From positions 62,001-126,000 of the forward strand of contig CAZJVS010000002.1 of the NCBI GenBank assembly GCA_964549445.1: DNA of 64,000 nt, given 5' to 3'. The stretch comes from SpSt-539 sp964549445. GTDB lineage: Bacteria > Planctomycetota > Phycisphaerae > UBA1845 > UTPLA1. How positions within the stretch are numbered: position 1 is the first letter of the stretch; the number at the start of each line of letters is the position of its first letter. The notes below the pieces were generated by a model, which saw only the letters and a program-made list of their open reading frames with translations, had not been told where the DNA came from and searched no databases. Below, one piece after another: positions 53,191 through 61,907 of the stretch. The position numbers and the translations under genes were made by a program.

Positions 53191-54546
53191 TTACTCCCGC
53201 GCAGGCATCGGTGCGGCAACCACGCTTCGGTGGCCCGACGCATCCACGGCCCGTAACCCGAAGAACGCATTGTCCTTGGAAATTGGCAACGTCGCCTCCG
53301 TCACGTTGCCGAACGATTTGGAATGCTGCCAATCCGGAGCCGTCGTCTCGCGCCAGACGACCTCGTAGCCGACCACGTCCGGCTCGACGCTCTTATCCCA
53401 GCGCAGCGTCGTTTGATTCGTCAGCTTCGCCGTAATGATCCGCGCATTCCTCGGTGCGGCCGGTCCGCGCGCGAGCGACGCCAGCGCCGCCAGATTGGCC
53501 CGTGTCACGTTGGCAATGTATGCATAGTCGCAGTACTTCGGCCAGTCGCCCATCTCGCGCCCGTCCTCGGTCCGCGGCGTCTGGTGCTGGTGGTCGAAGT
53601 TCTCCTCATACTCGGTGAAGCGAACCGCCGGATAGCCCTGTTCGAGAAACGAAATGTGATCGCCGCCGCGGAGATACCGATCCCGGCGGAAGATCAGCTC
53701 CGCATCCAAGCCGGCCACGTATGCCGCAGTGCTCTCATCAACAAATCGCGCAAGCTGCCGCGAGGCCGAGTCGCTCTCGTTCCCGGTCGCCACCCGCAGC
53801 CGCGCCTGTTCGGCCGATTGCGACGTCGGAACGCCCTCCGAAAAGACCCGAACGCGGCGCGACTGATCCGTGCCGCTGGGCCCGCGACTCGCCCCGACGA
53901 TGTCGTTGGTGAACATCCCCGCAATGTTCTTGCCGTTCTGCTTCGCGACCGAAGCCCAGTGCTTCGACCCGAGCAACCCCTGCTCCTCCCCCGCCACTGC
54001 CATGAACACAATCGTGGCGTCAAAGGAGTGCCTCGACATGACCCGGGCGCATTCAAGGACGACCGCCACGCCCGACGCGTCATCGTCCGCACCCGGTGCG
54101 TCGCAGTTGAAGTCCTTCGGGTCGCTGCACATCGAGTCGTAGTGTCCGCTCACGACATAGATGCGCTCGCGCGACTCCGGCTGCGTACCCGGCAGCGTCG
54201 CGACGACGTTGACGATCTCCGTTGGTCTTGTGATTCGATTGCCGTCGGGTTGCTGGACGTACGAATCCGTCTCCACCACCAGCCGCCCGCCCGATTCGGC
54301 GCTAATCTTGCGAAACTCGGCCTCGATCCACCGCCGCGCCGCCCCGATCCCGCGGGTCTCACCGGTCGTTTCGGACATTGTGTTCCGTGTCCCGAATCCT
54401 GCGAGCGTCTCGACGCTGCGCTGGCAGTTCTCCGACTTCACATCCCGCGTCATTCGATCGACTTCGGGATCAACTCGCTGCGGCGCGCCGCAGCCGATGG
54501 CAAAGCCGACGATCGCGACAAACGATGAAACGGTGACAACTCGCAT
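53191..54546 (-). CDS. M28-type zinc peptidase lipoprotein with Fn3-like tail
   Basis: A 451-residue protein with a lipoprotein signal (lipobox FAIGC, Cys19). The M28 aminopeptidase domain supplies zinc ligands and the catalytic acids: VSGHYDSM, APGADDDASGVA, AGEEQGLLGS, FTNDIVGAS and, at the end, FDHQHQTPRTEDG. After residue 360 a roughly 85-residue Fn3-like domain follows (LTNQTTLRWDKSVEPDVVGYEVVW). It would be a surface-anchored peptidase. ATG 54546 is chosen because it begins the signal; an upstream ATG at 54579 adds unlikely residues. Confidence 0.85.
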   Translation of the reverse strand: MRVVTVSSFVAIVGFAIGCGAPQRVDPEVDRMTRDVKSENCQRSVETLAGFGTRNTMSETTGETRGIGAARRWIEAEFRKISAESGGRLVVETDSYVQQPDGNRITRPTEIVNVVATLPGTQPESRERIYVVSGHYDSMCSDPKDFNCDAPGADDDASGVAVVLECARVMSRHSFDATIVFMAVAGEEQGLLGSKHWASVAKQNGKNIAGMFTNDIVGASRGPSGTDQSRRVRVFSEGVPTSQSAEQARLRVATGNESDSASRQLARFVDESTAAYVAGLDAELIFRRDRYLRGGDHISFLEQGYPAVRFTEYEENFDHQHQTPRTEDGREMGDWPKYCDYAYIANVTRANLAALASLARGPAAPRNARIITAKLTNQTTLRWDKSVEPDVVGYEVVWRETTAPDWQHSKSFGNVTEATLPISKDNAFFGLRAVDASGHRSVVAAPMPARE

Positions 54547-54609
54547 GCGCAGTGTTGTACCGCCGCGATCGGTCCACAAAAAGGGGTATGGCCGCGGTGC
54601 CGCGTCAGC

Positions 54610-54624
54610 CCGCGGACTCCGCGG
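54610..54624 (-). terminator. short hairpin after the phosphoesterase gene
   Basis: Two CCGCGG boxes separated by three bases form a hairpin immediately after the phosphoesterase stop. There is no U-run, so this is a weak candidate. Confidence 0.3.
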
Positions 54625-56559
54625 TTAGAGTCCGAGAAGTGTGCCGATGAACGCTGGCGTATCAGTCGAATCCACCCGAAGGTTGGCGGAGAAATCGCCG
54701 GCGCAAACATCCGCCGCCGCCGTCGATCCGTTGATCAGCGCTGAGCAGAATGGCGAAATGTCATCACCGTCCGCAACACCGTCGCCGTTCATGTCGCCGC
54801 CCGGGCCGCTCACGCAAACCAGAAGCGTCGCCGGGTTGCTTCCGACCTCCCCGCAGGCGTTTGTCGCCATCGAGTCGTACGTGCCCGCATCCGATTGCGC
54901 GACCGGATTGATCTTCAGATTCGTCGTGGTCGCACCGGAAACGCTGCCGCCATTCGCGACCTGGACTCCATTTCGCCGCCATTGCCATATAATTGGCGTT
55001 CCGCCCGTCGCGGCACACGCGAACGACACCGCCTCGCCGACGTTGGCTCGCCGACTCGCTGGATGCTGCGTATAAACAGCACGACACGACGTCGGATCGT
55101 ACGTGACTTCCAGCATCGGCCGGTTCGCGATAACCGAAGTCTCCGATGACGGCCACCGCCAGCCGTCGGTTCCGCTGGGATGGACCAACCAGCCGAAATT
55201 CATAGCCGGGTCGTTCGCGAACGATTGCACCGTCGTCGTGACATCAAAGATCGCCCACGCATCGAGCACGTTGGGAATCACGGGGAAGTCCGCCGTGGCC
55301 GCTGCCTCGACGCCGTTGGTGCTGACACCGCCGACCATGCTGTTCCACGTCGAAGTCTCGGACCAGCTCATTCGCATCGCGTATGCTGACATGGTGTTGG
55401 CGCTGCTGTCGTTCGTCGCCGAGCTGCCGCCCGTCAGGATCAGCAGTTTCGCCGAGAGGACCGTAACGCCGCGCGGCACCTGATTCGTGCCGTTGCCGAT
55501 GACGTTGTCGAATCGAATGAGGCCCTGCGACATGGGTGAACCGTCCACCACCAGGATGCCGTCACTGCCGTGCGTGTTGTTCGGGTTCGCCTGCTCGATT
55601 GAGCTGTCGTGAGCGCTGGCATAGCCGCCGAGACCCTGCCGAAACGTCCGGACCGCAACGGGCGGGTCGCCGACGAATCCACCGACGATCGGCCGAACAC
55701 TGTTCGAGCTTCCGGAATGTGTCGCCCCATACATGTCCTCGATGGTGCGTTGGAGATTGTGCAGCGTCCAGGTCGAATGGTTGGCTCCCGGGACAATCAT
55801 CGGTCCATAGAGCATCGTGGCGATCTGATTTCGCGTGAGCGAATCATCCTCATCCCACGTCACCACGAGCAGACTGTTGTGTTGCATCGCCCAATCTGCG
55901 TACGGCTTGATGTGATTCTCCAGCCACGCGTCGGCCTCGGCGATCGTGCCGTCGTGCATGTCGTTCAGCAAGTTTGGCACGACAATGCTCACATGCGGCA
56001 GCGCGCTGTAATCGACGGGAGAGTTCGTGTCACCGTAGAACGCCTGTCCGCCGGGCGAAAAGAATGGCCGATTGACGGCCGCCGGAAGCTGATACGCTCC
56101 CGGCGGGTTCCCCTGCCAATTGACCCACGGATTGTGTCGCCGCGCGTACGCCAGGTTGGATACGACCGTCGAACCGATCGCCGGCAGATCCTCGCTATAG
56201 CCAGCGAAAGTTCGGCCGGCGGCGATAATCGCCGCGCCAAGATTGGGCGTTGAATACGGCGCGCCCGGCGCAGAAACGGTGTTGTCCGTGACGCCTTGAT
56301 TCGCACCAGAGAAGAACTGCAGGTAGTTCGGCTGACTGGGATGCGTCAGCGCGAAGCACCGTGTCAGGTTTGCTCCGCCCGCCGCGAGCGAGTTCATGTA
56401 CGGTGCTTCCGGCGAGCCGATGATTTCGCTCGCGGAGTGGTTTTCTTCGATGACGATGACGACGTGATCGGGTGTCGGAGGCAGAGCCCGCACCGGCGAA
56501 AGGATTGAACAAACCGTGATGCCGCCGACGAAGGCAGCGAGCCGGGCTCGAAAAGCCAT
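54625..56559 (-). CDS. secreted phosphoesterase with DNRLRE-like, Ig-like and dockerin-like domains
   Basis: A 644-residue protein with a signal peptide (about 1-26). An acid phosphatase/phospholipase C-like domain (about 27-290) begins DHVVIVIEENHSASEI and includes HPSQPNYLQFFSG and VVTWDEDDS. A DNRLRE-like beta domain with a D-x-T core follows (about 325-480), then an Ig-like domain (about 485-575). The C-terminal 60 residues, MNGDGVADGDDISPF to the end, form EF-hand/dockerin-like calcium loops with two extra Cys, as in planctomycete surface proteins. The architecture suggests an exported, anchored enzyme. GAGG lies seven bases before ATG 56559. Confidence 0.82.
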   Translation of the reverse strand: MAFRARLAAFVGGITVCSILSPVRALPPTPDHVVIVIEENHSASEIIGSPEAPYMNSLAAGGANLTRCFALTHPSQPNYLQFFSGANQGVTDNTVSAPGAPYSTPNLGAAIIAAGRTFAGYSEDLPAIGSTVVSNLAYARRHNPWVNWQGNPPGAYQLPAAVNRPFFSPGGQAFYGDTNSPVDYSALPHVSIVVPNLLNDMHDGTIAEADAWLENHIKPYADWAMQHNSLLVVTWDEDDSLTRNQIATMLYGPMIVPGANHSTWTLHNLQRTIEDMYGATHSGSSNSVRPIVGGFVGDPPVAVRTFRQGLGGYASAHDSSIEQANPNNTHGSDGILVVDGSPMSQGLIRFDNVIGNGTNQVPRGVTVLSAKLLILTGGSSATNDSSANTMSAYAMRMSWSETSTWNSMVGGVSTNGVEAAATADFPVIPNVLDAWAIFDVTTTVQSFANDPAMNFGWLVHPSGTDGWRWPSSETSVIANRPMLEVTYDPTSCRAVYTQHPASRRANVGEAVSFACAATGGTPIIWQWRRNGVQVANGGSVSGATTTNLKINPVAQSDAGTYDSMATNACGEVGSNPATLLVCVSGPGGDMNGDGVADGDDISPFCSALINGSTAAADVCAGDFSANLRVDSTDTPAFIGTLLGL

Positions 56560-56585
56560 TCCGGTCCTCACTCCCCGCCCACTAT

Positions 56586-56591
56586 ATTGTA
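56586..56591 (-). promoter_or_regulatory. -10 candidate for the phosphoesterase gene
   Basis: Read on the minus strand, TACAAT lies about 27 bases before the ATG, with TATAGT overlapping just downstream. The -35 (TTCGCG) is poor. Confidence 0.3.
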
Positions 56592-56619
56592 TCACACGAG
56601 CGGCGGACCGCGAATGAAA

Positions 56620-58383
56620 TCACCCCGGCCTTACGCTGCCGATCGCCGCCTTCCCGGCGTCGGCCGGCGCGAGCTTCTGAACATCTCCAGAATCGCGTCG
56701 CTTCAATTCAACGACCCCCTCCGCCAGACTCTTCTTCCCCACGGTGATCCGCACCGGGACACCGATCAGGTCGGCATCCTTGAACTTGAACCCCGCCCGC
56801 TCATCGCGGTCGTCGAGCAGCACGTCGACGCCCGCCGCCGCCAGCTCGTCGTGCAGCTTGTGCGCGATCGACATCACCTCGGCCTCGCGCGGATCGAGTG
56901 CCACAATCAGCACCTCGAATGGCGCGATGGCCGCCGGCCATTTGATGCCGTTTTCGTCGTGATGCGACTCGATCGCCGCCGCGAGGATGCGATTCACACC
57001 GATGCCATAACAGCCCATGATGAACGGCTTCGGCTTGCCGTCCTGGTCGAGAAACGTCGCCTTCAGCGAGTCGCTGTACTTCGTGCCGAGCTTGAAGACG
57101 TGCCCGACCTCGATGGCCGTCTTGAGCCGCAAAGGCGAGCCGCTCCCCTTCGGCGAAAAATCACCCTCGACCACGTTTCGCACGTCAGCGACGAGGACCT
57201 TCTCGCCCGAAACGGGAAAATCGCGCCCCGGATTCAGATTCGTAACGTGATAGTCCGTCTTGTTCGCACCGGTGCACGCGTTGCGCATGCCAACCACGGC
57301 CGGATCGACGATCAACTTCGATACCTTCTCGATCAGTCGCTGCGGCCCCGCAAAACCGACAGCCGCCCCCGTCAGGTTCTGAATCACGCCCTCGCCGGCC
57401 AGTTCCAGTCTCGCCCCGGCCGCGCGATTCAGCTTGGCCTCGTTGATCTCATGGTCTCCGCGCACGAGCGCGACAATCGGCAGCGGTTGGATCAACGCGC
57501 CCGTCTTCTCGTTCTTCCGCAAATCGACATAGATCAATGTCTTGATCATGTCACTCGGCTTGGTTCCGAGCAGCCCGCAAACGTCCGCGATCGTCCCCTT
57601 GCCCGGCGTGTGCACTTCGCTGAGCGGCTTCATCTCGGCCGTTGAAGCCGCCAGCGGCGCGGCCGTCGCCCGTTCAAGATTCGCGGCGTAATCGCCGTTC
57701 TCGCTCAGGACGACGACATCCTCGCCCGCGTCGGTAAGCACCATGAATTCGTGCGACGCATCGCCGCCGATCGGCCCGCTCTCCGCCTCAACCGCCACGT
57801 ACGGCAGCCCGCAGCGCGTGAAGATGCGGCAATACGCGTCGTACATCGCCTGGTAGCCCTCATCGAGACTCGCCTTGTCGCGATGAAAGCTGTACGCGTC
57901 CTTCATCAGGAACTCGCGCGTTCGCAGCACGCCCGACTTCGGCCGCGCCTCGCCGCGAAACTTTGTCTGAATCTGGTAGAGGTTCACGGGCAGTTGCTTG
58001 TAGCTCTGCAGGTACGCCCGCGCGATCTCCGTCACGTTCTCCTCGTGCGTCGGCCCCAGACACGTCTGTGTCCGCCAGTCGCCCTTCGACCCCGCCAGCC
58101 GGAGCAATACATCCCCCATCGCGTGGGTTCGACCGGTCTCCTCCCACAGCTCCAGCGGCTGCAAACACGGCATATGCAGCTCGATCGCCCCAGCACGGTT
58201 CATCTCCTCGCGAACGATCGCCTCGATCTTCCGCAGCGTGCGATACCCGAGCGGCAGATAGCTATAGACCCCCGCCATCAACTGCCGAATCAGTCCCGCC
58301 CGCAGCATGAGCTGATGCGACGCGGCCGTAGCGTCCTTGGGGACTTCCTTGGTCGTCGGAATGAAAAACTTGCTCCAAAGCAT
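56620..58383 (-). CDS. proS: prolyl-tRNA synthetase (bacterial type)
   Basis: A 587-residue class II synthetase of the bacterial type with an inserted editing domain between motifs 2 and 3. Motif 1 (GVYSYLPLGYRTLRKIEAIVREEM), motif 2 (FRGEARPKSGVLRTREFLMKDAYSFH) and motif 3 (GCYGIGVNRILAAAIE) are all present. The C-terminal anticodon-binding domain follows (VLIVALDPREAEVM onward). It charges tRNA-Pro with proline. It is transcribed divergently from the methyltransferase gene at 58557 and lies upstream of the phosphoesterase gene on the same strand. Confidence 0.96.
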   Translation of the reverse strand: MLWSKFFIPTTKEVPKDATAASHQLMLRAGLIRQLMAGVYSYLPLGYRTLRKIEAIVREEMNRAGAIELHMPCLQPLELWEETGRTHAMGDVLLRLAGSKGDWRTQTCLGPTHEENVTEIARAYLQSYKQLPVNLYQIQTKFRGEARPKSGVLRTREFLMKDAYSFHRDKASLDEGYQAMYDAYCRIFTRCGLPYVAVEAESGPIGGDASHEFMVLTDAGEDVVVLSENGDYAANLERATAAPLAASTAEMKPLSEVHTPGKGTIADVCGLLGTKPSDMIKTLIYVDLRKNEKTGALIQPLPIVALVRGDHEINEAKLNRAAGARLELAGEGVIQNLTGAAVGFAGPQRLIEKVSKLIVDPAVVGMRNACTGANKTDYHVTNLNPGRDFPVSGEKVLVADVRNVVEGDFSPKGSGSPLRLKTAIEVGHVFKLGTKYSDSLKATFLDQDGKPKPFIMGCYGIGVNRILAAAIESHHDENGIKWPAAIAPFEVLIVALDPREAEVMSIAHKLHDELAAAGVDVLLDDRDERAGFKFKDADLIGVPVRITVGKKSLAEGVVELKRRDSGDVQKLAPADAGKAAIGSVRPG

Positions 58384-58556
58384 AGCGATTCCTTCGTTGC
58401 AGGATCAATCGAAACGCAGCATTGAACGGCACGCTTCACTGAAACGCAAGCCGACCGCGCAGCGTACGTTGAGCATTTACGCACCCCATAAGTTCGCCGA
58501 TGATGGACCTGCGGCGCCTTCAATCGCAGGGGGCGGCCCGGGAAAAGGAACCAACC

Positions 58557-59576
58557 ATGCATGCGATCCACTGGGTGATTCTGATGACGTCGGCGATGGC
58601 GGCACCGCCCGCCAGTCAGCCCACCGAACCGACCGGCCTAGCCGCCATCCGCGCCGAAGCAACGGCCGTCGCCCCGCTCGTCACCACCGACCTGGCGAAA
58701 AACTTCCTCGCCGCCGCCGATGACCTGCCCGCCATCCCCAAGCGACCGCTCTACATCAACCCGAACACCAAGCGCTACTACTCCGAGAAACGAGCCAGCG
58801 CCCTGCCGCGCGCCGAGCGCGCCAAGCTCAAGCCCGTCGCCGCCGACGAGCAGCTCTACTACACCACCAAGTACGGCACGCCCCTCGCCTACGCCCGGCC
58901 ACTCGAAATCCTCGCCCAGGCCGGCTTCACTGACGTCGCCGGCAAGAAAATCCTCGACTACGGCTACGGCACCGTCGGCCACCTCCGCCTGCTCGCCTCG
59001 CTCGGCGCCGACGCGACCGGCGTCGATGTCGACCCGCTCCTCGCCGAGCTCTACAGCGACCCGTCCGATCAGGGCGCCGTGAAGTCGCGCTCCGGCCACG
59101 ACGGCCGCGTCACGCTCGTCCACGGCCGTTGGCCCAACGAGGCCGACGCCTACAAGAAAGTCGGCGACGGATACGACCTCATCATCTCAAAGAACACGCT
59201 CAAGAACGGCTACCTCCACCCCGCCCAGAAAGTCGACAAGCGCATGCTCATCGACCTCGGCTGCCCCGACCTTCGCTTCGTCATGGGCCTCTTCGCCTCG
59301 CTCAAGCCCGGCGGCCGCGTGCTGATCTACAACATCTGCCCCGCCCCCACGCCGCCCGGCCCGAAGTACAAGCCCTGGTCCGACGGCCGCTGCCCCTTTC
59401 CGAAGAAAATGTGGGAAGATGTCGGCTTCCGCGTGATCGAGTTCGACAAAGACGACACCGCCGCGGTGCAGCAAATGGCCCGCGCCCTCGGCTGGGACAA
59501 GGGCCAGGGGGCAATGGACATCGAACACGACCTCGTCGCCCACTACACGCTCGTCGAGAAGCCCGCAACGAAGTGA
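58557..59576 (+). CDS. SAM-dependent methyltransferase-like protein with an export-like N-terminus
   Basis: A 339-residue protein. The first roughly 16 residues look like a weak signal peptide (MHAIHWVILMTSAMAAPP). A class I Rossmann methyltransferase-like fold follows: ILDYGYGTVGHLRLLASLGA (motif I-like, with Tyr/Gly changes), the DATGVDVDP acid end, and FASLKPGGRVLIYNICP. If exported it would not have SAM available, so either the signal is false or the domain has another role. ATG 58557 has AAGGA upstream; an ATG at 58500 is possible. Its stop overlaps the lipoate ligase start by four bases (GTGA). Confidence 0.65.
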   Translation: MHAIHWVILMTSAMAAPPASQPTEPTGLAAIRAEATAVAPLVTTDLAKNFLAAADDLPAIPKRPLYINPNTKRYYSEKRASALPRAERAKLKPVAADEQLYYTTKYGTPLAYARPLEILAQAGFTDVAGKKILDYGYGTVGHLRLLASLGADATGVDVDPLLAELYSDPSDQGAVKSRSGHDGRVTLVHGRWPNEADAYKKVGDGYDLIISKNTLKNGYLHPAQKVDKRMLIDLGCPDLRFVMGLFASLKPGGRVLIYNICPAPTPPGPKYKPWSDGRCPFPKKMWEDVGFRVIEFDKDDTAAVQQMARALGWDKGQGAMDIEHDLVAHYTLVEKPATK

Positions 59577-60394
59577 ACGCTCCCCCACTGCTGCTTCTGA
59601 TCGACCCGCCATCCGCCGGCCAGCTCAACATGGCCCGCGACGAGGCATTGCTTCAAGCTGTCGGCGACGGCTCGCACCCGCCAACGCTTCGCCTCTACGC
59701 CTGGGACCCGCCGACAATCTCGCTCGGCTACTTCCAATCCCTCGACGATCTCCGCAAACAGCCCGCCCCCATCCGCGACCTCGCCCTCGTCCGTCGAACA
59801 ACCGGCGGCGGCGCCATCCTTCACGACCTCGAACTGACCTACTCGCTGACAGTTCCGGTCGATCACCCCTGGCTCGCGCCGAACGCCACCAACCTTTATC
59901 GCGTCGCCCATGCCGCAATCCTTACCGCGGTCGGTTCCCCCGCCCGCCTCGCGGGTCCATGCGGCGCACCCGGCTCTTGTGCCGACCCCGCCACGTCGCA
60001 CCAGACGCACCGCTCCGGTCCGTTCTTCTGCTTCGCACGCCGCCATGAGCTCGACGTCGTCGTCCCCGACTCCCGCGACCCGTCCGGCTTCGCCAAGCTG
60101 GCCGGCAGCGCCCAGCGTCGCACCCGAAAAGCCGTCCTCCAACACGGCTCCCTCATTCTCGATAGTCGCTATCCGCAACAGCCCTGCGCCACCTGGTCCG
60201 CGCTCGGTGGTCCCGCCGACTTCGAAGACGCCGCCGCCCGCCTAACGTCCGCATTTGAGTCGACGACCGGCACGCGTTTCACCCGCGCCGAACTCCCCGC
60301 CGATCTGTCGCAAAAAACCGACGAACTGCTACAGAAATACGCCTCCGACTTATGGACACTTGGGTGCGGTCCAATTCGCGACAAACGCACGTAA
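59573..60394 (+). CDS. lplA: lipoate-protein ligase A family protein
   Basis: A 273-residue BPL_LplA_LipB-fold protein. The substrate-binding motif RRTTGGGAILHDLELTYS is characteristic, and the catalytic Lys lies in AKLAGSAQRR, followed by LQHGSLILD. It attaches lipoate or octanoate to carrier domains; octanoyltransferase activity is an alternative. GTG 59573 overlaps the methyltransferase TGA; a frame extension back to 59129 lies inside that gene and was rejected. A Cys/His-containing stretch lies between the two halves of the fold. Confidence 0.85.
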   Translation: MNAPPLLLLIDPPSAGQLNMARDEALLQAVGDGSHPPTLRLYAWDPPTISLGYFQSLDDLRKQPAPIRDLALVRRTTGGGAILHDLELTYSLTVPVDHPWLAPNATNLYRVAHAAILTAVGSPARLAGPCGAPGSCADPATSHQTHRSGPFFCFARRHELDVVVPDSRDPSGFAKLAGSAQRRTRKAVLQHGSLILDSRYPQQPCATWSALGGPADFEDAAARLTSAFESTTGTRFTRAELPADLSQKTDELLQKYASDLWTLGCGPIRDKRT

Positions 60395-60513
60395 GTAGTG
60401 AATTCCACCGCAACAAGCGCTTGTCGCGCATCATAAATAGTTAATCCTCGCGGTCTTATAAGAGCCCCGTCAGAGTGCCCCGAACCGCTCCCGAAATTCT
60501 TTAGTTCAAAAAG

Positions 60514-60541
60514 TTGCCGACCCGCGAACCCGTGCTATATT
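60514..60541 (+). promoter_or_regulatory. promoter of the sigma-factor gene
   Basis: TTGCCG (60514-60519) and TATATT (60536-60541) are 16 bases apart. It would give an untranslated leader of about 240 bases before ATG 60787. Confidence 0.55.
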
Positions 60542-60753
60542 TTGCGTGGCAGTAGTTCAGTTGTTTGCAGTAGCGTCCCTCCACAACTAACGGCTCTCCC
60601 GCAGATTCGGTCTCGTGGTGCTGCGGCCCCGCGATGGGCTCGGCATGTCGATGCGGCTGTTCAGGCTGGTCGCGTCGACGGGGTATGCGTCTCGCCTCAG
60701 GACGCACACTTTGCACGCTCTTCCGAATCGGACGCAACCGATCGCCTGCCGCA

Positions 60754-60772
60754 GTGGCCCAATGGAGGCCAC
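60754..60772 (+). promoter_or_regulatory. hairpin before the sigma-factor ribosome-binding site
   Basis: GTGGCC pairs with GGCCAC over a seven-base loop and ends 14 bases before the ATG; the GGGAG Shine-Dalgarno follows at once. It could modulate translation, but this is untested. Confidence 0.4.
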
Positions 60773-60786
60773 GGGAGCATGGAGAG

Positions 60787-61764
60787 ATGAGAGCTGTTGC
60801 TGACGTCGGTTCCGATGAGAGCCCCGTCGTTGCCACCCCTTCGGTCCGCCCGGTGCGAGTCGCCGGCCTGACCAATGCCCAGCAGGACCTGCTCAACCGA
60901 ATCTATTCCGAGCCAAGCGGCTTCGTCGATCATCCGTCCTTCCGCAAGGCCGTGACGGAGAAGACGCTGTTCGCCAATATCGAGCGCGATTCCCTCATGA
61001 CGCGCCGCTGGTGCAACATCGTCTTCGACGACTTCGACCGCCAGTCGCGCGTCAAAGCCGCCGTCCTGACGTCCGCCGAGGAGCAGCGCGTCTTTCTGCG
61101 GCTCAACTATGCCCGCTCGCGCGTGGCTCGGATCCTCCGCGCCTGCGGCCGCCGGCCGTCGAAAAAGTCGGCCCTCGAGATGATCCTCTGGTTCGAGCGG
61201 GCCGAGGCCGCCAAGACGCTCATCGTCCAGGCCAACATGCCGCTCGTCCTGGCCATGGCCAAGCGGGCCCGCCTCGGCATGGTCGACTACGCCGAGCTGA
61301 TCAGCGAGGGCAACATGGCCCTTCTCCGCAGCGTCGAGAAGTTCGATTGTTCGCGCGGATTCAAGTTCAGCACCTATTCGTGCCGCGCCATCATCAAGAG
61401 CTTCTCGCGCGTCGCCATGCGAACCAGCCGCTACCGCGGCCACTTTCCGACCGAGTTCGACCCCACGCTCGAGAAGAGCGACTACCTTGAGCACTGCCGC
61501 GTCGCGGCCGAGTCGGATTGCGTCTATGAGCTTCGCAGCATCATGGATCGCAACCTCGCGGCCCTCAACGACGTCGAGCGAACCGTCATCATCGAGCGCT
61601 TTGCCCTGATGGCCCGGGTCGACAGCGACACGCCGGCCGCGCCCAAGACGCTCGAAGAAGTTGGAACCATCATCGGCGTGACGAAGGAACGCGTCCGCCA
61701 GATTCAGAATCGCGCCCTGGCCAAGCTCAAGACGGCTCTCGAGGACGGCTTCCTCGCCGCCTGA
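60787..61764 (+). CDS. sigma-70 family RNA polymerase sigma factor lacking region 3
   Basis: A 325-residue sigma factor. Region 2 (about residues 146-214) includes QANMPLVLAMAKRARLG, the DYAELISEGNMALLRSVEKFD core and FKFSTYSCRAIIKSF. Region 4 (about 254-321) includes LNDVERTVIIERFAL and the helix-turn-helix VTKERVRQIQNRALAKL. The two are joined by only about 40 residues, so region 3 is missing or very short. The N-terminal 145 residues are family-specific. ATG 60787 is chosen because GGAG elements stand before it; a longer frame from 60634 is unlikely. No anti-sigma gene is adjacent. Its targets are unknown. Confidence 0.88.
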   Translation: MRAVADVGSDESPVVATPSVRPVRVAGLTNAQQDLLNRIYSEPSGFVDHPSFRKAVTEKTLFANIERDSLMTRRWCNIVFDDFDRQSRVKAAVLTSAEEQRVFLRLNYARSRVARILRACGRRPSKKSALEMILWFERAEAAKTLIVQANMPLVLAMAKRARLGMVDYAELISEGNMALLRSVEKFDCSRGFKFSTYSCRAIIKSFSRVAMRTSRYRGHFPTEFDPTLEKSDYLEHCRVAAESDCVYELRSIMDRNLAALNDVERTVIIERFALMARVDSDTPAAPKTLEEVGTIIGVTKERVRQIQNRALAKLKTALEDGFLAA

Positions 61765-61798
61765 CGTGCGGATCCATTCAGGGCGCTCAAGTTTCTCA

Positions 61799-61826
61799 CG
61801 GCGGGCTGTCGCCTCGCAGTCCGCCG
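61799..61826. terminator. 10-base-pair hairpin between convergent genes
   Basis: CGGCGGGCTG pairs with CAGTCCGCCG (one G-U pair) over an eight-base loop, between the sigma factor and the pseudouridine synthase gene. There is no U-run on either side, but position and strength suit a bidirectional terminator. Confidence 0.45.
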
Positions 61827-61886
61827 CGAACTAGGGGAAAGGGCCGGACGCAGGCGGTCCGACCTTCCGACGCGGACGAGTGACGT

Positions 61887-61907
61887 CCGCACGCCGCGCC
61901 AGTGCGG
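61887..61907 (-). terminator. hairpin just after the pseudouridine synthase gene
   Basis: CCGCAC pairs with GTGCGG over nine bases, directly after the stop. Like its neighbour it has no U-run. Confidence 0.35.

Larger units (their letters stand above)
60395..60786 (+). other. 392-base non-coding leader upstream of the sigma factor
   Basis: This lies between the lipoate ligase stop and the sigma-factor ATG. I find no credible gene here; the open frame from 60634 only adds a Cys/Arg-rich tail to the sigma factor. It contains a promoter at 60514-60541 and, just before the ATG, the hairpin at 60754-60772. That leaves a predicted leader of about 240 bases, long enough for post-transcriptional control. 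Confidence 0.65.

Noticed and set aside
60513..60786. Riboswitch in the sigma-factor leader
   Set aside because: Apart from the hairpin, no conserved metabolite-binding consensus was recognised, so only an untested leader structure is reported.
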